A stretch of 38,004 nt of DNA. It comes from Caenimonas sp. SL110 (GTDB taxonomy: Bacteria; Pseudomonadota; Gammaproteobacteria; Burkholderiales; Burkholderiaceae_C). Shown piece by piece: positions 1 through 6,626 of this stretch. The position numbers and the translations under genes were made by a program. The stretch spans positions 1 through 38,004 of the forward strand of contig NZ_JANU01000034.1 of assembly GCF_001044395.1 (NCBI RefSeq), written 5' to 3'. Under the pieces are notes generated by a model that made no database searches, was not told where the DNA came from, and saw only the letters and a program-made list of their open reading frames with translations. Position 1 is the stretch's first letter; every line of letters begins with the position of its first letter.

Positions 1-842
1 GTGCCGGCCACGCCCTGCACATCGGCCTGTCCGCCCAGCTTGCCTTCGGTACCCACTTCGCGCGCCACGCGCGTCACTTCGGCAGAGAAGGTGCCCAGCT
101 GCTGCACCATCTTGTTGATGATCATCGCGGTGCGAAGGAACTCGCCTTCCAGCGGCCTTCCGTCGGCTTCCAGCGCCATCGACTTGGACAGGTCGCCTTG
201 CGCCACGGCGCCGATCACGCGGGCCACTTCGGAGGTCGGGTGCACCAGGTCAGAGATCAGGGAGTTGATCGACTCGGCCGAGTCGCGCCAGAAGCCGCTG
301 GCGTTGGGCACGATCGCGCGCTCCTTGAGCTTGCCTTCCTTGCCGACCACGCGCGACAGGCGGGCGAGTTCGTGCGACATGCGCAGGTTCTCGTTCACCA
401 CATCATTGAATGCGTCTGCAATCTTGCCGGAAACGCCGCTCCAGTCCTGGGGCAGCTGCGCCTGTGCGTTGCCGCGCTTGAATTCGTTCAAGGCCGCAAG
501 ATAAGTCAGGGCATGGTCGGCCAGCCCGTCCACCTCATCGAGGATGGTGTTGACGACGGCAATATCCGCTTGCCAGAAGCCCGTGAGGTTCTCGTCGGAG
601 ACGCGCCGGGGCTTGGCGCTGGAGCGAGACGCGGTCTCTACCGATTTGAGCTTCTGCGACGTGCGCGTGGTCTGGGCGGTGAGCTCATTGAACTCAGCGG
701 CAATCTTGCCGAGCACGCCGTCCCATTCGGTGGGCAGCGTCACGCCGGGTTCGCCCCGGCGAAGAGCGCCGAGCGCTTTGAGTATCTGCCTGAGTTCGCT
801 GCTCTGCTGATCTGCCGCCGGTAACTTTGCCACTACTTCCAT
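1..842 (-). CDS. HAMP-repeat sensor protein, probably a hybrid histidine kinase (N-terminal part, cut by window edge)
   Basis: The minus-strand frame is open from 842 to the left edge, giving about 280 residues without a stop. The translation shows at least three successive HAMP-like units. Each has an amphipathic helix, a conserved Glu/Gly turn and a second helix: GVLGKIAAEFNELT, then GVSGKIADAFNDVVNENLRM, then the classical EVARVIGAVAQGDLSK with TRVAREVGTEGKLGG. No transmembrane segment or signal peptide precedes them, so a cytoplasmic sensor is likely. Poly-HAMP arrays of this kind are known at the N-terminus of large soluble hybrid histidine kinases (Nik1-like group III type), where they relay stress signals to the kinase domain. 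That kinase and any receiver domains would lie outside the window, so the kinase assignment is inference. I chose ATG 842 because GGGGGCAGG lies just upstream; an in-frame ATG at 854 is possible. Confidence 0.75.
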   Translation of the reverse strand, partial: MEVVAKLPAADQQSSELRQILKALGALRRGEPGVTLPTEWDGVLGKIAAEFNELTAQTTRTSQKLKSVETASRSSAKPRRVSDENLTGFWQADIAVVNTILDEVDGLADHALTYLAALNEFKRGNAQAQLPQDWSGVSGKIADAFNDVVNENLRMSHELARLSRVVGKEGKLKERAIVPNASGFWRDSAESINSLISDLVHPTSEVARVIGAVAQGDLSKSMALEADGRPLEGEFLRTAMIINKMVQQLGTFSAEVTRVAREVGTEGKLGGQADVQGVAG

Positions 843-1006
843 GCCTGCCCCCATACGGTATGCGGCCGTGCCCCGGCCAATGGCGTGGAGGGTACTGGAC
901 CTGTGGCTCATCCACAACCGGCAGGCATACCCCAACACCCCGCAAAGCCAATGCTGGCGCGGGTTGTAGGAGGACGCTTACGAAATCAATCGCGTGGTGC
1001 CTACGG

Positions 1007-1330
1007 CTATCTGCATTGCTGGTGCATGGCCTCCATGCGTTGGCGCATCTCCGGCGTCATGGCCTTCATGCGTTCCTGCATCATGGCCTGCTGGTCGGCA
1101 GGGGACTTGCCAGCCATCATCTTCTTGTGCATCTCGCACTTTTGTTGCATGTCCATCATGCCCATGCCACCCGATCCGCCCATGCCGCCCATGCCGCCCA
1201 TTCCTGGCTTGGCGGACTTGTCAGCGTGAACATGGGCGTCGCTCTGGGCCGGGGTGGCGGCGCAGCCGGCCAGGCCCACCGCCAGGATCATGGAAGACAC
1301 CAGGGGGATGAATCGGAGATTGAGTTTCAT
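1007..1330 (-). CDS. Met/Gly-rich periplasmic lipoprotein of the copper cluster
   Basis: A 107-residue protein. It starts with a lipoprotein signal peptide (MKLNLRFIPLV...LAGC, lipobox Cys at residue 23), so it should be membrane-anchored and face the periplasm. The mature part has a His-containing stretch, then a GMGGMGGMGG-type run and a C-terminal helix rich in Met, Gln and Lys with two Cys. Met/His-rich sequences of this type bind Cu(+) or Ag(+) in known copper-resistance proteins, but I do not recognise a named family. The ATG at 1330 is preceded by AGGA at good spacing; the longer upstream frame has no signal peptide and is unlikely. It is the last gene of the likely seven-gene copper operon, 84 bp after the CusF-like gene. 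Copper storage or buffering is inferred from composition and context. Confidence 0.75.
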   Translation of the reverse strand: MKLNLRFIPLVSSMILAVGLAGCAATPAQSDAHVHADKSAKPGMGGMGGMGGSGGMGMMDMQQKCEMHKKMMAGKSPADQQAMMQERMKAMTPEMRQRMEAMHQQCR

Positions 1331-1414
1331 GGGGAATCCTTCGGTTAAACCAACAGTACGCGGGTGGCGGCCCAGCGCATTGACTTGCGTCAACGCAGGC
1401 TGAACCACACCACT

Positions 1415-1759
1415 TCATTTCGCCGGTTCGATGGCTGTCACGACGTAGCTGCCGTCTTTCTTGTCAGCGGTGAACCGAACCTTGTCGCCCTGCTTGAGGC
1501 CTTCGAGCAATTTGGGCTGCGCAACGGTGAACACCATCGTCATGGCCGGCATGTCGAGATTGGCCAGCGGCCCGTGGCGCAGCGTGACCTTGCCCAGTTC
1601 CATGTCCACCTTGCGGACCTCGCCCTCGGACTGCGGCGCGGCAGACGCCGCAGTGGCCAGATGATGAGCAGCGTGATCGACGGCTTGTGGTGCCTGCTGG
1701 GCACCGACGGATGCCGACAGCAGGATCGCAGAGAGAGCCAGCGTGTGTTTTGCGTTCAT
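1415..1759 (-). CDS. Periplasmic CusF-like copper-binding protein
   Basis: A 114-residue exported protein with signal peptide (MNAKHTLALSAILLSASVGA) and one CusF/CopK-type small beta-barrel domain at about residues 45-114. The family core is visible: GKVTLRHGPL supplies the His ligand and MPAMTMVFTV the two Met ligands of the MTM motif. In E. coli CusF a Trp lies two residues before the Glu-Met of this motif and caps the copper; here that position is Met, a variation that may alter affinity. CusF proteins carry Cu(+) or Ag(+) in the periplasm and hand it to efflux pumps. The ATG at 1759 has GGAG seven bases upstream. It lies 13 bp after the DUF411 gene and is certainly co-transcribed with it by spacing. 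No CusA or CusB partner is present in the window, so its acceptor is unknown. Confidence 0.85.
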   Translation of the reverse strand: MNAKHTLALSAILLSASVGAQQAPQAVDHAAHHLATAASAAPQSEGEVRKVDMELGKVTLRHGPLANLDMPAMTMVFTVAQPKLLEGLKQGDKVRFTADKKDGSYVVTAIEPAK

Positions 1760-1772
1760 TTCATTTCTCCGA

Positions 1773-2246
1773 TCAGGACTTGGCATAGCTTGAAAAGACA
1801 CGGGTGCGGCCGGCCTTGTCGACCAGCAACACCTGGTAGGCATCCTTGCGCGAGCCCACTTCCATGCCCGGCGAACCCACCGGCATGCCGGGGACGCTCA
1901 GGCCGGCGGCGGAGGGTTTCTCCAGAAGCAGGCGCTTGATATCGGCCGCCGGGACATGGCCCTCGACCCCGTAGCCACCGACCACGGCAGTGTGGCAACT
2001 GCCCAGCGCATCGGGTATGCCGTGGCGTTTGCGCACGGGGGCGGTGTCGGCTGTCTCGTGCACTTTCACGACGAAGCCCGAGGCCTTGAGATGATCCACC
2101 CAGGCGCCGCAGCAGCCGCACTCGGGGTTCTTGTACACATCGACTTGCGGCAACGACGGCTTCGCCAGTGACGATTGCGCCAATGACGGCAGCGCCGCTG
2201 TTGCCGCAAGGGCTGCGGCCAGTGAGAGAAGATTCCTGCGTTTCAT
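1773..2246 (-). CDS. DUF411 family periplasmic metal-binding protein
   Basis: A 157-residue protein with a signal peptide (MKRRNLLSLAAALAATAALPSLA) and a DUF411 domain. The family hallmark is the cysteine cluster NPECGCCGAW at about residues 40-49, followed by DHLKASGF and the conserved stretch SCHTAVVGGYGVEGHVPA, which adds another Cys and two His. DUF411 proteins occur almost always in copper or silver resistance clusters and are presumed to bind metal in the periplasm; their biochemical role is not settled. The start ATG overlaps the stop of the upstream cupredoxin gene in an ATGA arrangement, which indicates translational coupling. Identification of the family is firm; function beyond metal binding is inference. 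Confidence 0.88.
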   Translation of the reverse strand: MKRRNLLSLAAALAATAALPSLAQSSLAKPSLPQVDVYKNPECGCCGAWVDHLKASGFVVKVHETADTAPVRKRHGIPDALGSCHTAVVGGYGVEGHVPAADIKRLLLEKPSAAGLSVPGMPVGSPGMEVGSRKDAYQVLLVDKAGRTRVFSSYAKS

Positions 2247-2743
2247 TTGACTGCTACCTTTCCAACCATGCCGGCCTCGAAGTGGCCGGGGATCAGGCAG
2301 GCGAACTGGAATTCGCCGGCCTGCGTGAACTGCCAGACGATCTCGCCGCTGGCGCCGGGCTTGACGTGCGCCATGCTGGGCTCGTCGTGCTCCATGCCCG
2401 GATGCTTTTTCATCAGCTCGGCATGGTCCTTGAGCGCCTGGGCGGTTCCCAGCACCATCTCGTGCAGCACGGCGCCCTTGTTGGCCACCACAAAGCGCAC
2501 TGTCTCGCCCTTGCGCACCGTGAGGTCGCCGGGCGTGAACCGCATCTTGTCGCTCATCGACACCCGGATGGTGCGAGTCACTTTCTTGGGGTCGCCCTGC
2601 TGCCCGAACGGCGTTGCCTCGACCTGGCTCGCGTCAAACTTGTGGGCCGTCTTGCCTGCGTCGCCGTGGGCCATGGCACCGCCCGCCACCATGAGCGCAG
2701 CAGCTACAGCGGCGCTGTAAAAAAAGTTCGGTTTCATCTTCAT
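2243..2743 (-). CDS. Periplasmic cupredoxin (CopI-like blue copper protein)
   Basis: A 166-residue exported protein: signal peptide MKMKPNFFYSAAVAAALMV ending near AMAHG, then a cupredoxin fold. The type 1 copper ligands can be placed: His in GAVLHEMVLG, and the cluster FACLIPGHFEAGM supplying Cys, His and Met. Between the ligand loops is a Met/His-rich insert (MKKHPGMEHDEPSMAHV) that could bind extra Cu(+). This architecture matches CopI of Rubrivivax gelatinosus, a cupredoxin needed for copper tolerance. ATG 2743 has GGGAGA five bases upstream; a longer reading frame exists but lacks a signal sequence at its start. It sits between the multicopper oxidase gene (17 bp gap) and the DUF411 gene (4-bp overlap). 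A role as electron partner or copper acceptor of the oxidase is plausible but inferred. Confidence 0.88.
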   Translation of the reverse strand: MKMKPNFFYSAAVAAALMVAGGAMAHGDAGKTAHKFDASQVEATPFGQQGDPKKVTRTIRVSMSDKMRFTPGDLTVRKGETVRFVVANKGAVLHEMVLGTAQALKDHAELMKKHPGMEHDEPSMAHVKPGASGEIVWQFTQAGEFQFACLIPGHFEAGMVGKVAVK

Positions 2744-2759
2744 GGGTTCTCCCTGGATA

Positions 2760-4127
2760 TCAATGTTGGGTGTGGCCGGAAGGCCGGCGCACAGAAAGGT
2801 TGGTCTTGCCGGGCGCTGTGGGCGCAGCGCGCGTGGGCTCCTGCAACTGGCCCTTGTATTCATAGGCCACCGTGCCCGGTGGGTGCTTGTAGGCACCAGG
2901 GTCCTTGAAGTCACCGGGCTTGAGGTCATCGCGCACCTTGACCACGCTGAACATGCCGCCCATGCCGACAGGGCCGAACGGACCCTTGCCCGTCATCATC
3001 GGCAGCGTGTTGTCCGGCAGGGGCATCTCCATCTCGGCCATGTCGTGCATGCCCTTGTCGCCCATCACCATGTAATCGGGCACGAGCTTGGTGATGCGCT
3101 CGGCCAGGCCGCGGTGGTCCACACCCACCATCGTCGGGACGTTGTGGCCCATCGCGTTCATGGTGTGGTGACTCTTGTGGCAATGGATGGCCCAGTCGCC
3201 CGCGACCGCATCGAACTCGATGGCGCGCAGTTGCCCGACGCCGATGTCGGTCGTCACCTCCGGCCAGCGTGCGCCCCTGGGCACCCAGCCGCCGTCCGTG
3301 CCCGTCACTTCAAAGTGCGGGCCGTGCATGTGGATCGGGTGATTGGTCATCGTCAGGTTGCCGATGCGGATGCGCACCCGCTCGCCGGTGCGGGCCACCA
3401 GCGGATCGATGCCCGGAAACACGCGGTTGTTCCAGGTCCACATGTTGAACTCGGTCATCGTGCTCACGCGCGGCGTCATCGCGCCCGGTTCCACGTCGTA
3501 CGAGGCCAGCATGAACATGTAGTCGCGGTCCACTTTCATGAACCGCGGGTCCTTGGGATGCACGACCAGGCAGCCGTACATGCCCAGGGCGAGCTGCAAC
3601 TGTTCGTCCAGGTGCGTGTGATAGAAGTGCGAGCCTGGCCGCAGCAGCGTGAACTCGTACACGAAGGTTTTGCCAACCGGGATCGGCGGCTGCGTCAGGC
3701 CCGAGACGCCATCCATGCCGGACGGCAGCAAGATGCCGTGCCAGTGAATCGCCGTGGGCTCGGGCAGCTTGTTGGTCACGAAGATGCGGATGCGGTCGCC
3801 CTCTACCGCCTCTATCGTGGGGCCGGGGCTGGAGCCGTTGAAGCCCCACATGTTCACCTTCATGCCCGGTGCGAATTCACGAACGCAGGGCTCGGTGACC
3901 AGGTGGAATTCCTTGACGCCATCTTTCATGCGCCACGGCAGCGACCAGCCGTTGAGCGTGATGACCGGGTTGAACGGCCTGCCGGTCGATGGTGCGGGCG
4001 GCGGCTGTGTGGCGGCAGATGACTGCACCACGGCTTCAGGCAATGATGCGGCGCCCACGCGGCTCACAGCAGATGCGCCGAGCGCCACGGCACCGGCAGC
4101 CTTGAAAAAACTTCTGCGATTGGACAT
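2760..4127 (-). CDS. Tat-exported multicopper oxidase (copper tolerance)
   Basis: A 455-residue enzyme with a twin-arginine signal (NRRSFFKAAGAVALG), so it is exported folded with its copper. All four copper-binding motifs are present in order: HWHG near residue 128, FYHTHL near 168, HPIHMH near 261, and HCHKSHHTMNAM near 313. The last holds the Cys-His-Met set of the type 1 site. Multicopper oxidases of this type oxidise periplasmic Cu(+) to the less toxic Cu(2+). Close to the C-terminus, the stretch MHDMAEMEMPLP and neighbours add Met and His residues. ATG 4127 lies 28 bp after the outer-membrane lipoprotein gene. It is shorter than CopA of Pseudomonas (about 600 residues) and lacks its long Met repeat. 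I leave the symbol empty because cop and cue names are used inconsistently. Confidence 0.92.
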   Translation of the reverse strand: MSNRRSFFKAAGAVALGASAVSRVGAASLPEAVVQSSAATQPPPAPSTGRPFNPVITLNGWSLPWRMKDGVKEFHLVTEPCVREFAPGMKVNMWGFNGSSPGPTIEAVEGDRIRIFVTNKLPEPTAIHWHGILLPSGMDGVSGLTQPPIPVGKTFVYEFTLLRPGSHFYHTHLDEQLQLALGMYGCLVVHPKDPRFMKVDRDYMFMLASYDVEPGAMTPRVSTMTEFNMWTWNNRVFPGIDPLVARTGERVRIRIGNLTMTNHPIHMHGPHFEVTGTDGGWVPRGARWPEVTTDIGVGQLRAIEFDAVAGDWAIHCHKSHHTMNAMGHNVPTMVGVDHRGLAERITKLVPDYMVMGDKGMHDMAEMEMPLPDNTLPMMTGKGPFGPVGMGGMFSVVKVRDDLKPGDFKDPGAYKHPPGTVAYEYKGQLQEPTRAAPTAPGKTNLSVRRPSGHTQH

Positions 4128-4155
4128 GTGTGTTGTTTCCTCAGTGGCCTTGGGC

Positions 4156-5589
4156 TCAGTGGCCTTGCACGGGGGCTGCGCCCGCTGATGTGTTGGGCTG
4201 CGACATGCTGGCTGCGCCGGGCGACCGGCCGGTGAGTGCCGTCTGCAAATTGGTTTCCGCGACCCAGAAATCGCGCAGCGCCTGCACATAACCGGTCACG
4301 CCGGCCACCTGCTCGCGCGCATCGGTCAACAACTCGAACACGCTGATCAGCATGCCGTTGTAGCGAAGCAGGTTCTCTTCGGAGATCTGTTTGCGAAGCG
4401 GCACCACCTCATCGCGGTAGTGCCTGGCCAGCTCGAACGCTGTGCGATAGGCCGAGTGGGCCTCGCGCACTTCAGATCGCGCGTTCACGGCCACCTCGGC
4501 GGTGTGGTTCACCGCCTGCATGTAGGTGGCCTCTGCGCGTGCAGCGCGCGTGCTGCCGAAATCAAAAAGCGGCAACTCCAGTTCGATCTCGTAGCCATTG
4601 GCGCGCGAGGCGCCCGACTCGCTCTTGTTGTGGAGGCCGACCTCCAGCACATTGATGAGGCGGGTCGCCTTCGTCAGGTCGAGCGACCGGGCCGTCGCCT
4701 CGGTCTGCCGTTTGGCCATCAAGACGTCCAGGCGCTTGTCCATGGCTGTCTGCTCAGCGCTCTGCAGTTGCAGCGTTTGCCTGGGCAGGTCGGGCAGGCG
4801 GTCCGGCAGCCTGAATTTCAACTGCTCGCCGTCCAGGCCCAAAAGGCGCGTGAGCTTTTCGCGCTCGGCTGTCGCCTGATGCGTTGCGCGCGCAAGCTGT
4901 GCGGTTGCATCGGCATAGAACGCCTGCTCGCGCATCTGCGTGAGCTTGCTGAAGTTGCCGGCCTTGAGCATGCGCCTGGCGAGCTCGTTGGAGATATCGG
5001 CCGTCTCCTTGACCTGCCCGAAATACTTGACCAGCTCCTGCGCTGCGACCGCGTCGAAGTAGGTGCGGCGGGTATCGGCCGCCAGGGTCACCGCGTCATA
5101 CGCGGCCTGCAATTGCGCCTGCTCGAAGCGGCGCTGGCCGACTTGCGTCGCCACCGGCATGGTCAGCAGGCCCAGCACGTCGAAGAGCACTGCGCGCTCG
5201 ATCTCGACGGCGCCGTTGCCGCTCATGCGCCCGAAGCTGAACGAAGGGTTCTTCAACCGGCCCGCACGCACCAGATCGGATTCCGCGATCTGCAACTCGC
5301 CGAGCCGGGCCTGCAGGCCACGGTTGTTCAAGAGCGCGATCGCTACAGCGGATTCGGCGGTCAGGGGCGCCTTCAGCAGCTCCCCGACGCGGCTGCGCGC
5401 GGCCTGCGCATCCGCATCCGTGCGATGGGCCATCACGCCCTGCCCTGTGCGTTCTTTCGTCAGCGCCGAGACCTGGTCGAATCCGCCATCGGGCGAGAAC
5501 GAGGCACAGCCCGCAAGGAACGCAGACGCCGCAGCCATGGCGGTCAACCGCAATATCGCCGGGCTTGCCCAGCTTGTTTGTTGTTTCAT
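4156..5589 (-). CDS. CusC-like outer-membrane efflux lipoprotein (TolC family)
   Basis: A 477-residue protein with a lipoprotein signal (lipobox LAGC, Cys 28) and the two long helical hairpin repeats of TolC-family efflux channels. Recognisable segments are SAVAIALLNNRGLQARLGEL near the start of the first repeat and ELELPLFDFGSTRAARAEA in the second. In E. coli, CusC is the outer-membrane channel of the CusCBA Cu(+)/Ag(+) pump. Here no membrane-fusion protein (CusB) or RND pump (CusA) is adjacent; the next genes are a multicopper oxidase and small copper proteins. It may serve a pump encoded elsewhere, or an unusual partner. ATG 5589 is the first Met of a good signal peptide; the ribosome-binding site is weak. 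The gene ends in a 12-bp tandem repeat (4141 and 4156) that carries the stop codon. Confidence 0.87.
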   Translation of the reverse strand: MKQQTSWASPAILRLTAMAAASAFLAGCASFSPDGGFDQVSALTKERTGQGVMAHRTDADAQAARSRVGELLKAPLTAESAVAIALLNNRGLQARLGELQIAESDLVRAGRLKNPSFSFGRMSGNGAVEIERAVLFDVLGLLTMPVATQVGQRRFEQAQLQAAYDAVTLAADTRRTYFDAVAAQELVKYFGQVKETADISNELARRMLKAGNFSKLTQMREQAFYADATAQLARATHQATAEREKLTRLLGLDGEQLKFRLPDRLPDLPRQTLQLQSAEQTAMDKRLDVLMAKRQTEATARSLDLTKATRLINVLEVGLHNKSESGASRANGYEIELELPLFDFGSTRAARAEATYMQAVNHTAEVAVNARSEVREAHSAYRTAFELARHYRDEVVPLRKQISEENLLRYNGMLISVFELLTDAREQVAGVTGYVQALRDFWVAETNLQTALTGRSPGAASMSQPNTSAGAAPVQGH

Positions 5590-5684
5590 TTTCGAATCAT
5601 CTGAACTGCCGACTCAATACAGGTCGGCCGAAGCCCGTGCAGACGCACGAGCGCCATCAGGCCTCGGGGCGAGGCCTCAATGGG

Positions 5685-6128
5685 TCAGATGGTTCGCGGG
5701 GGTCGCTCCTGGCCGTCCGAGACGAAACTCGGAGACGGAGCGTGGAGGTGCGGGAAAACAGCCGGCACAGGCTGCGGCCCGGTAAAGGCCATGGTGCCGC
5801 TTACGAGGCCAGGCGCGCAGCAGGAAGTGGAGCAAAGGTTGCACTTGTCTGCTGCGCCGGCGTGGTCGTGCGCGCTGCTGTCCGCGTGGTCTTGAGCGGC
5901 AGCTGGAGCGTGCCCGTGAGCCGGCTGCGCAGTCGCCTGATGGTCATCCATGTGGCCCATCTGTTCCATCTGGTGCATGTCGTGTAGCGGCTGAGCGTGC
6001 TCCACCTGCTGGACCTGTGTGCGCTGCGATGACCCGTGATCCGCACACTGCACAGCCACGGCCAGCGCTCCCCGAACGGGTAGCAGCACAGCAAGCAGCA
6101 ACAGGAGCCAGACGCGAATCGTTTTCAC
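5685..6128 (-). CDS. Exported His/Met/Cys-rich protein heading the copper operon (CopL/DUF2946-like)
   Basis: A 147-residue protein: signal peptide VKTIRVWLLLLLAVLLPVRG, then a long stretch dominated by His, Met, Asp and Ala (DMHQMEQMGHMDDHQ and similar), then a Cys cluster CNLCSTSCCAPG, then a Pro-rich tail. The layout resembles small CopL or DUF2946 proteins at the head of copper operons, but homology cannot be proven by eye. I chose GTG 6128 rather than TTG 6161, because the predicted -10 box (6162-6167) directly abuts that TTG, so the TTG would not be on the transcript; from GTG 6128 the protein also begins with a standard signal peptide. It is the first gene of the minus-strand copper operon. 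A role as periplasmic copper binder or sensor is inferred from composition. Confidence 0.7.
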   Translation of the reverse strand: MKTIRVWLLLLLAVLLPVRGALAVAVQCADHGSSQRTQVQQVEHAQPLHDMHQMEQMGHMDDHQATAQPAHGHAPAAAQDHADSSAHDHAGAADKCNLCSTSCCAPGLVSGTMAFTGPQPVPAVFPHLHAPSPSFVSDGQERPPRTI

Positions 6129-6161
6129 AGGAGTTAGGTTAGCACGGGCCGGAAAGTTCAA

Positions 6162-6192
6162 TTTATCAGGCTTGCCCCTGTAGCAAGGTCAA
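6162..6192 (-). promoter_or_regulatory. MerR/CueR-type promoter for the minus-strand copper operon
   Basis: On the minus strand, -35 TTGACC (6187-6192) and -10 GATAAA (6162-6167) are separated by exactly 19 bp. The over-long spacer holds an inverted repeat, CTTGC and GCAAG around TACAGGG. A 19-20 bp spacer with a central dyad is the hallmark of promoters activated by MerR-family metal regulators such as CueR. The predicted transcript starts near 6155, upstream of GTG 6128. Regulator identity is inferred. Confidence 0.7.
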
Positions 6193-6206
6193 GCGAAAAA
6201 AAGTTC

Positions 6207-6237
6207 TTGACCCTGACATGATGGGAAGCTTGATCCT
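6207..6237 (+). promoter_or_regulatory. MerR/CueR-type promoter for the copZ-like/copA pair
   Basis: On the plus strand, -35 TTGACC (6207-6212) is followed by a 19-bp spacer and a weak -10, GATCCT (6232-6237). The spacer carries the imperfect dyad CCCTGACATGATGGGAAGC, which resembles CueR/HmrR operators (CCTTCC and GGAAGG half-sites). A weak -10 and long spacer fit a promoter that is silent until the regulator untwists it. It lies 14 bp from the oppositely facing promoter, so one regulator could control both. Confidence 0.65.
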
Positions 6238-6266
6238 TGCTGCACCAACCACTCAAGGACACAGCA

Positions 6267-6614
6267 ATGATCACCTTCCAGGTCAACGACATGACATGCG
6301 GCCACTGCGCAAGCGCCATCACCCGCGCGATCGCAGGCATCGACGACAAAGCGCGGCTGGACATCCGCATCCAGGAGAAACTGGTTCGGGTCAGCAGCAC
6401 GGCCTCGACAGCAGAACTGGCCCAGGCCATCCAGGAAGCGGGCTACACGCCGCGAGAAATCCAGCAGGCGCCTGCCGCTTCTGCATCCACCTCTGCATCC
6501 ACCTCAGCTCCAGCGCCAAAGAGCGGCTGCGGCTGCGGATGCGCAACCCGCAAGGCCGCTCCAGTTGATGCCGGTCAACCGCCGGCCCCGGCGCGGGGAT
6601 CATGCTGCGGCTAG
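6267..6614 (+). CDS. CopZ-like copper chaperone with Cys-rich C-terminal tail
   Basis: A 115-residue cytoplasmic protein. Residues 1-68 form a heavy-metal-associated (HMA) domain with the copper motif MTCGHCASAI. After a linker of repeated Ala/Ser/Thr (ASTSASTSAPAP) comes a tail with CGCGCA and, at the very end, SCCG. Stand-alone HMA proteins of the CopZ/Atx1 type carry Cu(+) to CopA-type ATPases, and the next gene, 12 bp downstream, is exactly such an ATPase. Standard CopZ proteins are about 65-70 residues, so the tail is an addition that could hold extra Cu(+). ATG 6267 was chosen because the HMA domain begins there; AAGGA lies upstream. The upstream-extended frame begins inside the predicted promoter. 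Confidence 0.88.
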   Translation: MITFQVNDMTCGHCASAITRAIAGIDDKARLDIRIQEKLVRVSSTASTAELAQAIQEAGYTPREIQQAPAASASTSASTSAPAPKSGCGCGCATRKAAPVDAGQPPAPARGSCCG

Positions 6615-6626
6615 CAGGGGATTGCC

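Noticed and set aside
2742..4022. Plus-strand open frame opposite the multicopper oxidase
   Set aside because: Antisense shadow rich in His and Arg; the oxidase on the other strand has all four copper motifs.
6129..6161. TTG start at 6161 for the His-rich exported protein
   Set aside because: The predicted -10 box lies directly against it, so the codon would fall before the transcript start; the signal peptide begins naturally at GTG 6128.
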